Source: BOG-908 sp963692875
Lineage (GTDB): Bacteria > Pseudomonadota > Alphaproteobacteria > Acetobacterales > Acetobacteraceae
Length of the DNA stretch: 64,000 nucleotides
Reading direction: 5' to 3'
NCBI GenBank assembly: GCA_965198755.1
Contig: OZ240673.1
Span: forward strand, 3,410,001 to 3,474,000
Positions within the stretch are counted from its first letter, which is position 1. Each line of letters begins with the position of its first letter. Below are positions 56,521 to 62,647 of the stretch, piece by piece. The notes beneath the pieces were generated by a model. The model saw nothing but the letters and a program-made list of their open reading frames with translations, did not search any database and had not been told where the DNA came from. The position numbers and the translations under genes are program-made.

Positions 56521-57603
56521 ATGTCGCCCATGCGTTTCGGACTGATCGGCACAGGATTGATGGCCCAGGAACACATCCGCAACTTGCGCCTTGTGGAAGG
56601 GTGCGAGGTGGTGGCTCTGGTGGATCCGCAGCAGAGCTCGCTTGATTGGGCACGCGCGACCTTGGGCGACCACGCCGGTCGCGTCACATGCTTTGCCGAC
56701 GTGCCGGCCATGCTCTCGCAGGTCCGGCCGGATGCGGTGATCGTCGCATCGCCAAACCATACCCATCACGCCGTGCTGGGCCCGCTGTTCGGCACCGGCA
56801 TCCACATCCTGTGCGAGAAGCCGCTTGCCACCACCATCGCCGATGCGCGCGATGTCGCCGCACGCGCGGCCAGCCATGACGGCGTGTTCTGGGTCGGCAT
56901 GGAGTACCGCTACATGCCGCCGGTGAGCCGCTTCATCGAGCAGGTTCATGCCGGGCGCGCCGGGCGCCTGGTGCGGCTTTCAATTGCCGAGCACCGCTTT
57001 CCGTTCCTGCCAAAAGTCGGGGACTGGAACCGGTTCAACCGGAATACCGGCGGCACGATGGTGGAGAAGTGCTGCCACTTCTTCGATCTCATGCGTTTCA
57101 TCGTCGGTGATGAGCCCGTGCACATATTCTGCTCGGGTGGGGCGGATGTGAACCACCGCGACGAACGCTTCGACGGCGCGATCCCCGACATCATCGACAA
57201 CAGCTACACCACCATCGAGTTTGCCAACGGGACGCGAGCGATGCTGGACCTTTGCATGTTCGCCGAGGGTTCCGAGGAACAAGAGGTGCTCGTCGCTATC
57301 GGTGCTGCCGGCAAACTCGAGGTGGGTGTACCCAGCGGGGTCATAACGCATAGCCCACGTGAGGCGTTCAGGAATCCAGGACAGGTTTCGCGCGAGTCCG
57401 TCGGGGTGGATGCGGCCGTGCTTGCCGCCGGCCATCATCATGGTGCAACCTATTTTCAATTGCGAGCGTTCCTGGACGCGGCCGTTCGGCAAGGCAAGGT
57501 TGCGGTTACAGCGTCAGACGGCGTGGCAGCTGTCGCAATGGGCTTAGCCGCAGAGCGGAGCGCCGTTGAGCACAGAACTTTCAGGATGGAGGAGATTGGC
57601 TAA
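56521..57603 (+). CDS. Gfo/Idh/MocA-family NAD(P) dehydrogenase
   Basis: 360 residues (ATG 56521, or 56530). Rossmann start RFGLIGTGLMAQEHIRNL, DAVIVASPNHTHHAVLG, and the family's EKP motif in HILCEKPLATTI. The C-terminal domain has WNRFNRNTGGTMVEKCCHFF with the catalytic histidine. It is divergent from the AKR-LLM unit and probably acts on a sugar, inositol or sugar-derived compound of the same pathway. Confidence 0.9.
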   Translation: MSPMRFGLIGTGLMAQEHIRNLRLVEGCEVVALVDPQQSSLDWARATLGDHAGRVTCFADVPAMLSQVRPDAVIVASPNHTHHAVLGPLFGTGIHILCEKPLATTIADARDVAARAASHDGVFWVGMEYRYMPPVSRFIEQVHAGRAGRLVRLSIAEHRFPFLPKVGDWNRFNRNTGGTMVEKCCHFFDLMRFIVGDEPVHIFCSGGADVNHRDERFDGAIPDIIDNSYTTIEFANGTRAMLDLCMFAEGSEEQEVLVAIGAAGKLEVGVPSGVITHSPREAFRNPGQVSRESVGVDAAVLAAGHHHGATYFQLRAFLDAAVRQGKVAVTASDGVAAVAMGLAAERSAVEHRTFRMEEIG

Positions 57604-57962
57604 TCGCTAATCGCTAATCGCGAACTGCTGCCGGACACCGAGCTTTCCGAGCGCCGCTATCTAGACAATCGAGCGGAGAACTCGCATCGGCCGACCCGGC
57701 GGCGAGAGCAGCAATGCAGCGGTTCAAATCGACGCGCCAAGCCCAGCGTTTCTATCCGCTCGCGCCTTCATCCCCGGCACAGCCGCCCACGGCGCCATCG
57801 TATAACAGCCAGTCGTTAGCGCGTGTTGCGTGCCAAAGTATGCAAGACGTGGAAACAAGAGACCTGCGCCCGCAGCGCCGGATGAGAACTCCCGCTTGAC
57901 TGTGCTCAGCCTTTTGCTGAGCTCTACCAGTCAACGTGACAATGCCTCCGCGACAGCTAGGT
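57604..57962. other. 359-base gap without a gene
   Basis: It begins with three copies of TAATCGC just after the dehydrogenase stop (57602-57622) and then shows only short frames of poor composition. Confidence 0.55.
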
Positions 57963-58006
57963 AGGGTTTTTTGCCGCTTCTTTGAAAAGCAGGCCTTGTT
58001 TTCTTT
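57963..58006. repeat. dispersed palindromic intergenic element, copy h (right half, degenerate)
   Basis: AGGGTTTTTTGCCGCTTC, short stem-loop, GCAGGCCTTGTTTTC. It is closest to the half at 10692-10738 and, as there, is followed by CCAGGCGGCCGCGTGTGTCG. Confidence 0.75.
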
Positions 58007-58074
58007 CCCAGGCGGCCGCGTGTGTCGGAACGGAGCACAGGCTTGTCGATCGCACGGCTCAGAGGTACTCTAGC

Positions 58075-58755
58075 ATGTCAGGCATGTCGTTCGACGTTGA
58101 GGCGGGCGCCTTTGTCGCCATCGTCGGCGCGAGCGGTTGCGGCAAATCGACTCTGTTGCGCATGATCGCCGGGCTCGAGCGGCCGGACAGCGGCGAGATC
58201 CGGGCGGTCGGGCGGGCGGTCACCGGCACCGGGCTGGACTGCGGCCTGGTGTTCCAGGAAGCCAGGCTGCTGCCCTGGCTGACCGCCGAGCAGAGCGTTG
58301 CACTCGCCCTGCACAACGCGCCGCTGCCGGCGGCGGTCAAGGCCCAGCGCGTCAGCGCCCACCTGGCCCTCGTCGGCCTGTCCAATTTTGCCCGCGCCTA
58401 CCCTGACCAGCTTTCCGGCGGCATGGCGCAGCGCGTGGCCATCGCCCGCGGCCTGGTGGCGCGCCCGGGCATCCTGCTGCTCGACGAGCCGTTCGGGGCG
58501 CTGGACGCGCTCACCCGGCTGCGCATGCAGGCCGAGCTGGAAGCCATCTGGCAGGCGGAACGCACGACGATGCTGCTCGTCACCCACGACGTGGAGGAGG
58601 CAGTGGTCCTGGCCGACCGTGTCGTCGTCATGTCGCCGCGGCCGGGGCGGATCAGCGCGATCGAAGACGTGGCGTTTGGCCGGCCGCGCGACCGCGGCGA
58701 TGCCGGCCTGATGGCGCTCAGGAAACGCCTGCTCGCCGCTCTCGAAGACGGGTGA
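58075..58755 (+). pseudogene. 5'-truncated second copy of the SsuB-like ABC ATPase, fused to the yeiH upstream region
   Basis: From 58085 onward this matches the ATPase gene at 13588-14258. It keeps Walker A to the stop but loses the first 42 codons, including the A-loop strand. Upstream, 58007-58081 matches 10740-10814 before the YeiH gene. The ATG at 58075 gives MSGMSFDVEAG and a 226-residue product that could still fold partly. I regard it as a deletion chimera rather than a working subunit. The open frame begins at 57982 but the ATG at 58075 is the better start. Confidence 0.85.
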
Positions 58756-58779
58756 GCCGCATGATTTATATCATTGTTG
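58085..58779 (+). repeat. direct repeat, right copy (ABC ATPase 3' part)
   Basis: Partner of 13588-14282, same orientation, 44497 bases away. The substitutions seen (for example ATCGACTCTG against ATCAACCCTG) fall near the left edge; I found none over the rest. Confidence 0.93.
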
Positions 58780-58790
58780 CATACGCACAA

Positions 58791-58804
58791 CCGGCCCCTG
58801 CGTC
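58791..58804. repeat. 14-base copy of part of the tRNA-Pro gene
   Basis: CCGGCCCCTGCGTC occurs here and at 58868-58881 inside the tRNA gene (variable-loop side of the anticodon arm). The copy lies 12 bases beyond the end of the ATPase direct repeat. Confidence 0.6.
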
Positions 58805-58841
58805 AACAGGCGGATCGAAAAGCCTAACATATTCAACAACT

Positions 58842-58918
58842 TGGTCGGAGTGAGAGGATTCGAACCTCCGGCCCCTGCGTCCCGAACACAGTGCTCTACC
58901 AGGCTGAGCTACACTCCG
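58842..58918 (-). tRNA. tRNA-Pro (anticodon CGG)
   Basis: The minus strand folds as a full cloverleaf: acceptor CGGAGTG/CACTCCG, D-arm GCTC/GAGC, anticodon arm CTGTG-TTCGGGA-CGCAG giving anticodon CGG, T-arm GGAGG-TTCGAAT-CCTCT, discriminator A and encoded CCA (58842-58844). It reads CCG codons, abundant in this GC-rich genome. Its 3' end points toward the accessory region. Confidence 0.96.
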
Positions 58919-58930
58919 GCCAAGACGCGG

Positions 58931-58959
58931 GCTATACCCCCCGTCCGCGCCTGCCGCAA
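58931..58959 (-). promoter_or_regulatory. promoter of tRNA-Pro
   Basis: On the minus strand TTGCGG (58959-58954) and TATAGC (58936-58931) are separated by 17 bases, followed by a short GC-rich stretch before the tRNA 5' end at 58918. Confidence 0.65.
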
Positions 58960-58985
58960 GATCACGCTTGACGACATGGCCGGCA

Positions 58986-59026
58986 ATCACCTCCTATGGT
59001 GTCGCAACTTACTGAAAGGAGGTGAT
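58986..59026 (+). promoter_or_regulatory. hairpin sequestering a perfect Shine-Dalgarno
   Basis: ATCACCTCCT (58986-58995) pairs with AGGAGGTGAT (59017-59026), ten base pairs with a 21-base loop. The 17 bases GAAAGGAGGTGATCCAG at 59014-59030 are the exact complement of the usual 3' end of 16S rRNA. Confidence 0.7.
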
Positions 59027-59029
59027 CCA

Positions 59030-59104
59030 GTGTCTCATTGTGTCATGCAGCAGAGGCTAGCCGCGACCTGGACCCACACTGCCGGAGCCTCCCGCGCGGG
59101 TTGA
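59030..59104 (+). CDS. candidate 24-codon small ORF behind the sequestered Shine-Dalgarno
   Basis: GTG at 59030 to TGA at 59102-59104; the peptide begins MSHCVMQQRL and ends GASRAG. The start lies 4-5 bases after GGAGGTGATC, close to ideal. A strong intrinsic terminator follows 37 bases later, so hairpin, ORF and terminator form a compact unit. It could be a leader peptide, a small protein or a non-coding RNA that merely contains the ORF. No family recognised. Confidence 0.45.
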   Translation: MSHCVMQQRLAATWTHTAGASRAG

Positions 59105-59141
59105 TCCAGTTCTAGCGGCCACGCTCGGCCGTCACACAATG

Positions 59142-59179
59142 CGAAGGCTCCGGGCACCCCCCGGAGCCTTCGTTGTTTT
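59142..59179 (+). terminator. intrinsic terminator
   Basis: CGAAGGCTCCGGG (59142-59154) pairs with CCCGGAGCCTTCG (59160-59172), 13 base pairs with a 5-base loop, followed by TTGTTTT. Confidence 0.9.
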
Positions 59180-59183
59180 GAGG

Positions 59184-59295
59184 GCAGGCAAGGCAAGCGG
59201 TTCTTTTTTGAAAAAAAGAACTAAAAAACTTTTGTTCCTCGGGGACCCGTCTCCGGAGACTCCGCGAGAGCAGGGACAAAAGTCTTTTGCTTCTT
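59184..59295. repeat. dispersed palindromic intergenic element, copy i, left portion (split by IS110)
   Basis: AGGCAAGGCAAGCGGTTC, stem-loop, CTAAAAAACTTTTGTTCC, spacer, then ACAAAAGTCTTTTGCTTCT, where the IS110 element begins. The rest of the element resumes at 60673 with CTTTTCTTCAGAAAAGAAGG. Confidence 0.87.
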
Positions 59296-59304
59296 GTAAG
59301 TTTG

Positions 59305-59480
59305 CTGTGTTCCTCGGCGGAGGCCAAGCTCTGGAACTGCGGTGGTGACCTTGCATTGCTTCTCGGGCGATCCTGTAGAAAAGATCCGGGCCCACCGCAT
59401 CCTGCACCTCTCGGTCGGACAGTATGCGGGGCCTCAGCGCGGCTGGGCAGCCTGATTGCAAGAAAGACCTGTGAGGGGCG
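59305..59480 (+). ncRNA. predicted IS110 bridge RNA
   Basis: A 5' hairpin (CCTC-GGCG-GAGG, 59312-59323) is followed by a target-binding loop closed by TGCGGTGG/CCACCGCA (59338-59345 with 59392-59399). That loop holds TTGCTTCT (59356-59363), identical to the left target at 59287-59294, and AGAAAAGA (59377-59384), complementary to TCTTTTCT of the joined target. A second loop (GGTC/GACC stem, 59413-59416 with 59466-59469) holds ACAGTAT (59419-59425), identical to the right end of the element before its core CT, and TTGCAAG (59456-59462), which pairs with CTTGTAA at the left end with one G-T wobble. Order and polarity match known IS110 bridge RNAs. Confidence 0.8.
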
Positions 59481-59507
59481 CCACCGCTTGCCCAAGGAAG
59501 CCTCGCC

Positions 59508-60488
59508 ATGGCCATTCTCGGTCTTGATATCGGTAAAGCAAAAGTCGGCGCCCATCTCCTCTACGGCGACAGAGCGGCCGCACTCCACCTGACCAACGAT
59601 CAGACAGGGTTCGACGAACTGCACGCCTGGCTCGAACGACACATCCCCGGCGGCAGCACCGGCCTGCATGCCTGCATGGAAGCCACCGGCAATTATGGCC
59701 TCGATCTCGCCGTCTTCCTGCACGGCCTCGGCATCAAGGTCAGCATCATCAACCCAAAACAAATCAAGGCCTTCGGCCAGGCCGAGCTCCGGCGCAACAA
59801 AACCGACAAGCTCGACGCAGCCCTCATCGCGCGCTTCTGCCGCACGCAAAACCCTGCCCCCTGGACGCCGCCGCTGCCGCACCTGCGCGACCTGCGCGAG
59901 CTCGTGCGCCGTTGCGCCGCCCTCAAGACGACCCGCACACAGGAACTCAACCGCCAGAAAGCCGGCCTGTGGAGCGCCACCGTGCAGGCCTCCATCGCCC
60001 GTAGCCTGGCGTATCTGAACGCAGAGATCGACGCCATCGCCCACGACATCCGCGCGCTGATCGCAGGCGACATGCAGACGCGCCATCAGGCCGAGCTGCT
60101 GCGCAGCATCCCGGGCATCGGCGAAGTGACCATGGCAGTGCTGCTCGCAGAGATCCCCAACATTGCCGAGTTCGAGCCCAAAGGTCTGGCCGCGTTCGCA
60201 GGCCTCTCGCCGGCCGAGCATAGTTCAGGCGCGCAAACCCGCAGCACCGGCATCAGCCGCATCGGCAACGCCAACCTGCGCAGCGCACTGTACCTCGCGG
60301 CACTCAGCGCCAGCCGCCACAACCCGGTCCTGCGGGTCGTGGCACAACGGCTCAAGCAAGCCGGCAAGCCGAACAAGCTCGTTCTGATCGCCATCGCACG
60401 CAGGCTGCTCGTCCTAGCCCACGCAGTGATCCGCACGCGCCGCCCGTTCGATCCCCATCATGTCAACGCTAACCCGGCAAACGCCTGA
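59508..60488 (+). CDS. IS110-family transposase (bridge-RNA-guided recombinase)
   Basis: 326 residues, intact. The N-terminal RuvC-like DEDD domain shows LGLDIGKAKVGAH, MEATGNYGLDLAVFL and KTDKLDAALIARFC. The C-terminal Transposase_20 domain has LLRSIPGIGEVTMAVLLAEI and the serine region LSPAEHSSGAQTRSTGISRI. IS110 enzymes use an RNA from the non-coding end to pair donor and target. The gene begins 28 bases after the predicted RNA and is transcribed in the same direction. Confidence 0.95.
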   Translation: MAILGLDIGKAKVGAHLLYGDRAAALHLTNDQTGFDELHAWLERHIPGGSTGLHACMEATGNYGLDLAVFLHGLGIKVSIINPKQIKAFGQAELRRNKTDKLDAALIARFCRTQNPAPWTPPLPHLRDLRELVRRCAALKTTRTQELNRQKAGLWSATVQASIARSLAYLNAEIDAIAHDIRALIAGDMQTRHQAELLRSIPGIGEVTMAVLLAEIPNIAEFEPKGLAAFAGLSPAEHSSGAQTRSTGISRIGNANLRSALYLAALSASRHNPVLRVVAQRLKQAGKPNKLVLIAIARRLLVLAHAVIRTRRPFDPHHVNANPANA

Positions 60489-60672
60489 TTACCCGTTTTC
60501 CAGTTCAGTCAAAGCCGTTTTCCCGCCCCAGCCACACACTCACGCGGCAAGCTGGCGGGGCTTCGTCAAGCCTGGCCAAAGGCCACCGCGCAGCGGCGCG
60601 AAGCGGGCTTTACGAAGACACGACAGCTTGCCACCCTCAAACCAAATGGGCGCTTGACCAGCAACACAGTAT

Positions 60673-60705
60673 CTTTTCTTCAGAAAAGAAGGCCTTGCTT
60701 GCCTT
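60673..60705. repeat. dispersed palindromic intergenic element, copy i, right portion
   Basis: CTTTTCTTCAGAAAAGAAGG and CCTTGCTTGCCTTGC continue the copy interrupted by IS110, directly before the LOG stop codon. Confidence 0.85.
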
Positions 60706-60707
60706 GC

Positions 60708-61322
60708 TTACAGCCGCTCCGAGGCCGCCGGCGCTCCGTCAGGCAGGCCCTCCAGCCGCACCAGCACCGCGGGCACGTCCGGCAGCACCTCGTAGAACGA
60801 GCGGGTGACAGGCTCGGCGAAGCCGTCCCGCACCGCCTGGTCGAAGGCGGCCAGTAGAGCGTCCGCCCAGCCGGCCACGTTGCAGACCAGCACCGGCTTG
60901 GCGTGCAGGCGGAGCTGGCGCCAGGTGACGATCTCCACCGTCTCATCCAGCGTGCCCAGCCCCCCCGGCAGGGTGACGAACGCGTCCGCCAGGTCGAACA
61001 TGCGGCGCTTTCGGCTGTGCATGCTGTCGGTGACCTCCAGCACGCTCAGCCCGCCATGGGCCACCTCCCACTCGGTAAGGAACGCCGGGATCACACCCAG
61101 CACCTCCCCGCCGGCGGCCAGGGCCGCGTCGGCCACCGCCCCCATCAGCCCCACGCGGCCGCCGCCATAGACCAGGCGCGTGCCGCCCTGCGCCAGCCCC
61201 CGCCCCAGCGCGGTGGCAGCCTGCAGCCAGGCAGGATTGTGGCCGGCACGCGAGCCGCAGAACACGACGACGGATTTCGGCAAGGGAGTGGGTCCTTTTG
61301 GATGGTCAGACGATGCGGCCAT
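60708..61322 (-). CDS. LOG-family protein (TIGR00730), nucleotide 5'-monophosphate phosphoribohydrolase
   Basis: 204 residues from ATG 61322, overlapping the DUF1491 gene by 17 bases. Rossmann-like fold with SVVVFCGSRAGHNPAW, LVYGGGRVGLMGAVADAAL and the diagnostic FVTLPGGLGTLDE (PGGxGTxxE). Members release the base from cytokinin or purine monophosphates. A longer upstream frame is the shadow of the neighbouring gene. Confidence 0.93.
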   Translation of the reverse strand: MAASSDHPKGPTPLPKSVVVFCGSRAGHNPAWLQAATALGRGLAQGGTRLVYGGGRVGLMGAVADAALAAGGEVLGVIPAFLTEWEVAHGGLSVLEVTDSMHSRKRRMFDLADAFVTLPGGLGTLDETVEIVTWRQLRLHAKPVLVCNVAGWADALLAAFDQAVRDGFAEPVTRSFYEVLPDVPAVLVRLEGLPDGAPAASERL

Positions 61323-61641
61323 CGAAGGGGGGGAGATAATCCGGCGAGTCGAACTCCACCACCCACAGGTCCGGGTCGCGCGCCACCTGGCGGTCCACGT
61401 AGGCGTCGGCCACCTCCTGGGCGACCGGGTCGGCACCGGTGGCGCGCATCCAGGACTCCCCGCCGTCATGGGCGCTGACGCGGCTGAGCACGCTGAGGCC
61501 CTCGCGGCCGCGCAGCACGATGAGGATGCCGCCTGCGTCGGCGTCGCCACGGCGCAGCACGGCGCCGCCGCTGCCCTCGTTGAAGGCCAGGCGGAGGGCT
61601 GCGGAGACCCACATGCCGGCTTTGATACGTGGTTCTGACAT
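61306..61641 (-). CDS. DUF1491 family protein
   Basis: 111 residues: PRIKAGMWVSAALRLAFNEG, GGILIVLRGREGLSVLSRVS, and the C-terminal DPDLWVVEFDSPDYLPPFDG. This family is confined to alphaproteobacteria, which supports the taxonomic guess. Function unknown; it is co-transcribed with the LOG gene. Confidence 0.9.
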   Translation of the reverse strand: MSEPRIKAGMWVSAALRLAFNEGSGGAVLRRGDADAGGILIVLRGREGLSVLSRVSAHDGGESWMRATGADPVAQEVADAYVDRQVARDPDLWVVEFDSPDYLPPFDGRIV

Positions 61642-61647
61642 AGGGCG

Positions 61648-61779
61648 AAGAAAGGCCTGCTTTTTCGAAAAGAAGCAAAAAACTTTATTGCGGCTGTCGC
61701 GGACATCTCCGGCGAGCGCGCGACAGCGGAGACAAAAGTTTTTTGGTTCTTTTTTTCAAAAAAGAACTGCTTGCTTGCT
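61648..61779. repeat. dispersed palindromic intergenic element, copy j (complete)
   Basis: Left half GAAGAAAGGCCTGC, stem-loop, GCAAAAAACTTTATTGC; spacer with GCGACAGCGGAG; right half ACAAAAGTTTTTTGGTTC, stem-loop, outer CTGCTTGCTTGC. It fills the divergent region between DUF1491 and the TetR gene. Confidence 0.85.
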
Positions 61780-61980
61780 CAGAGATATTTTCTGACCCTA
61801 GCATAAATGATGCGCCGCGCCCCGTCTTGCGGCTCGAACACGCCGACCCCCTTGCTCAGGCTGCCCGTGCGCGTCGTGTCCATGCTGCCCGTGCAGGCAA
61901 AGATCGAGCCTATCTTCGCTGTCTCGATCAGCAAACTCTTGAAACTATATCGGTGCCCTTTGCGTCGGTTGACTGCTCAT

Positions 61981-62010
61981 TTGACAAACTTCTATACCGT
62001 ACGGTATAGT
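61981..62010 (+). promoter_or_regulatory. consensus promoter with embedded 18-bp palindromic operator
   Basis: TTGACA (61981-61986), 18-base spacer, TATAGT (62005-62010). The perfect palindrome CTATACCGTACGGTATAG (61992-62009) covers the spacer and most of the -10 box. The predicted transcript start is within a base or two of the TetR ATG at 62018, so the message may be leaderless. Confidence 0.8.
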
Positions 62011-62017
62011 GGCGCAC

Positions 62018-62584
62018 ATGGACTCCCGTTCGGCTCTTCTCCGCGCAGCTCTCCGTTTATTTGCCAGCCGAGGCTACGAGGCTGTTGGCGTCCAGGAAAT
62101 TGCCTCGGCGACCGGGCTGACGAAGCCAACGCTGTATCACTTCTTCGGAAGCAAGCAGGGCCTATTAGACGCACTGTTTTCCGAATACGCGGCCCAATTG
62201 GATCGCGAGATCGCCGAGGCCGCAGTGTACGAGGGTGACCTGCAACATACGCTTGATCGTGTCGCGGCAACCTACATAGATTTCGCTGCCAGGGAGCCAG
62301 AAGGTTATGGACTCGAACTGGCACTTTACTTCGCCCCGCGGCAAAGTCCGGCTCGTGCTGTTGCCGCCCAACACTATGCGCGCCGGCAGTCCTTGCTCGA
62401 ACGCGTGTTTACGGCGGCGGTCAACGAGCATGGCAACCTACGTGGCCGGCAAAAGCGCTACGCCGTGTCGCTGGTCGGCGTTCTGAACAGCTACATCGCG
62501 CTCACGCTCGACGGCGAGGTTATCATCACCGACCGACTGCGGCACGACATCGTCCATCAGTTCAGTCACGGCATCTACTCCTGA
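62018..62584 (+). CDS. TetR-family transcriptional regulator
   Basis: 188 residues from ATG 62018. The HTH is LRLFASRGYEAVGVQEIASA with TGLTKPTLYHFFGSKQGLLD (residues about 10-50). The C-terminal ligand domain is unclassified. The palindrome in its own promoter points to autorepression. A related but imperfect palindrome lies in front of the amylase gene, so it may also control that gene. Confidence 0.9.
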   Translation: MDSRSALLRAALRLFASRGYEAVGVQEIASATGLTKPTLYHFFGSKQGLLDALFSEYAAQLDREIAEAAVYEGDLQHTLDRVAATYIDFAAREPEGYGLELALYFAPRQSPARAVAAQHYARRQSLLERVFTAAVNEHGNLRGRQKRYAVSLVGVLNSYIALTLDGEVIITDRLRHDIVHQFSHGIYS

Positions 62585-62623
62585 GCAAGCGAGCTCGATA
62601 AAAAGACCCGACTAGCTTCTTAA

Positions 62624-62645
62624 TATACTTACCGGTAGGACTATA
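62624..62645. promoter_or_regulatory. imperfect palindrome before the amylase gene
   Basis: TATA-N2-TACCGGTA-N4-TATA, an inverted repeat with the same outer TATA and central ACCG/CGGT theme as the TetR operator, ending three bases before the GH13 ATG. Confidence 0.5.
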
Positions 62646-62647
62646 GC

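Larger units (their letters stand above)
59295..60674 (+). mobile_element. intact IS110-family insertion sequence
   Basis: The element lies between CT at 59293-59294 and CT at 60673-60674. Joining the flanks regenerates TTGCTTCTTTTCTTCAG, exactly as in the uninterrupted copy at 12494-12513. No long terminal inverted repeats are present, only short subterminal CTGTGTT/AACACAG, as usual for IS110. It encodes one transposase and a 5' non-coding end of about 210 bases. The 60489-60672 end is the short right non-coding end. Confidence 0.88.

Noticed and set aside
59014..59030. End of a 16S rRNA gene on the minus strand
   Set aside because: Identity stops after 17 bases; the next bases do not match any 16S 3' domain, and no rRNA sequence lies nearby.
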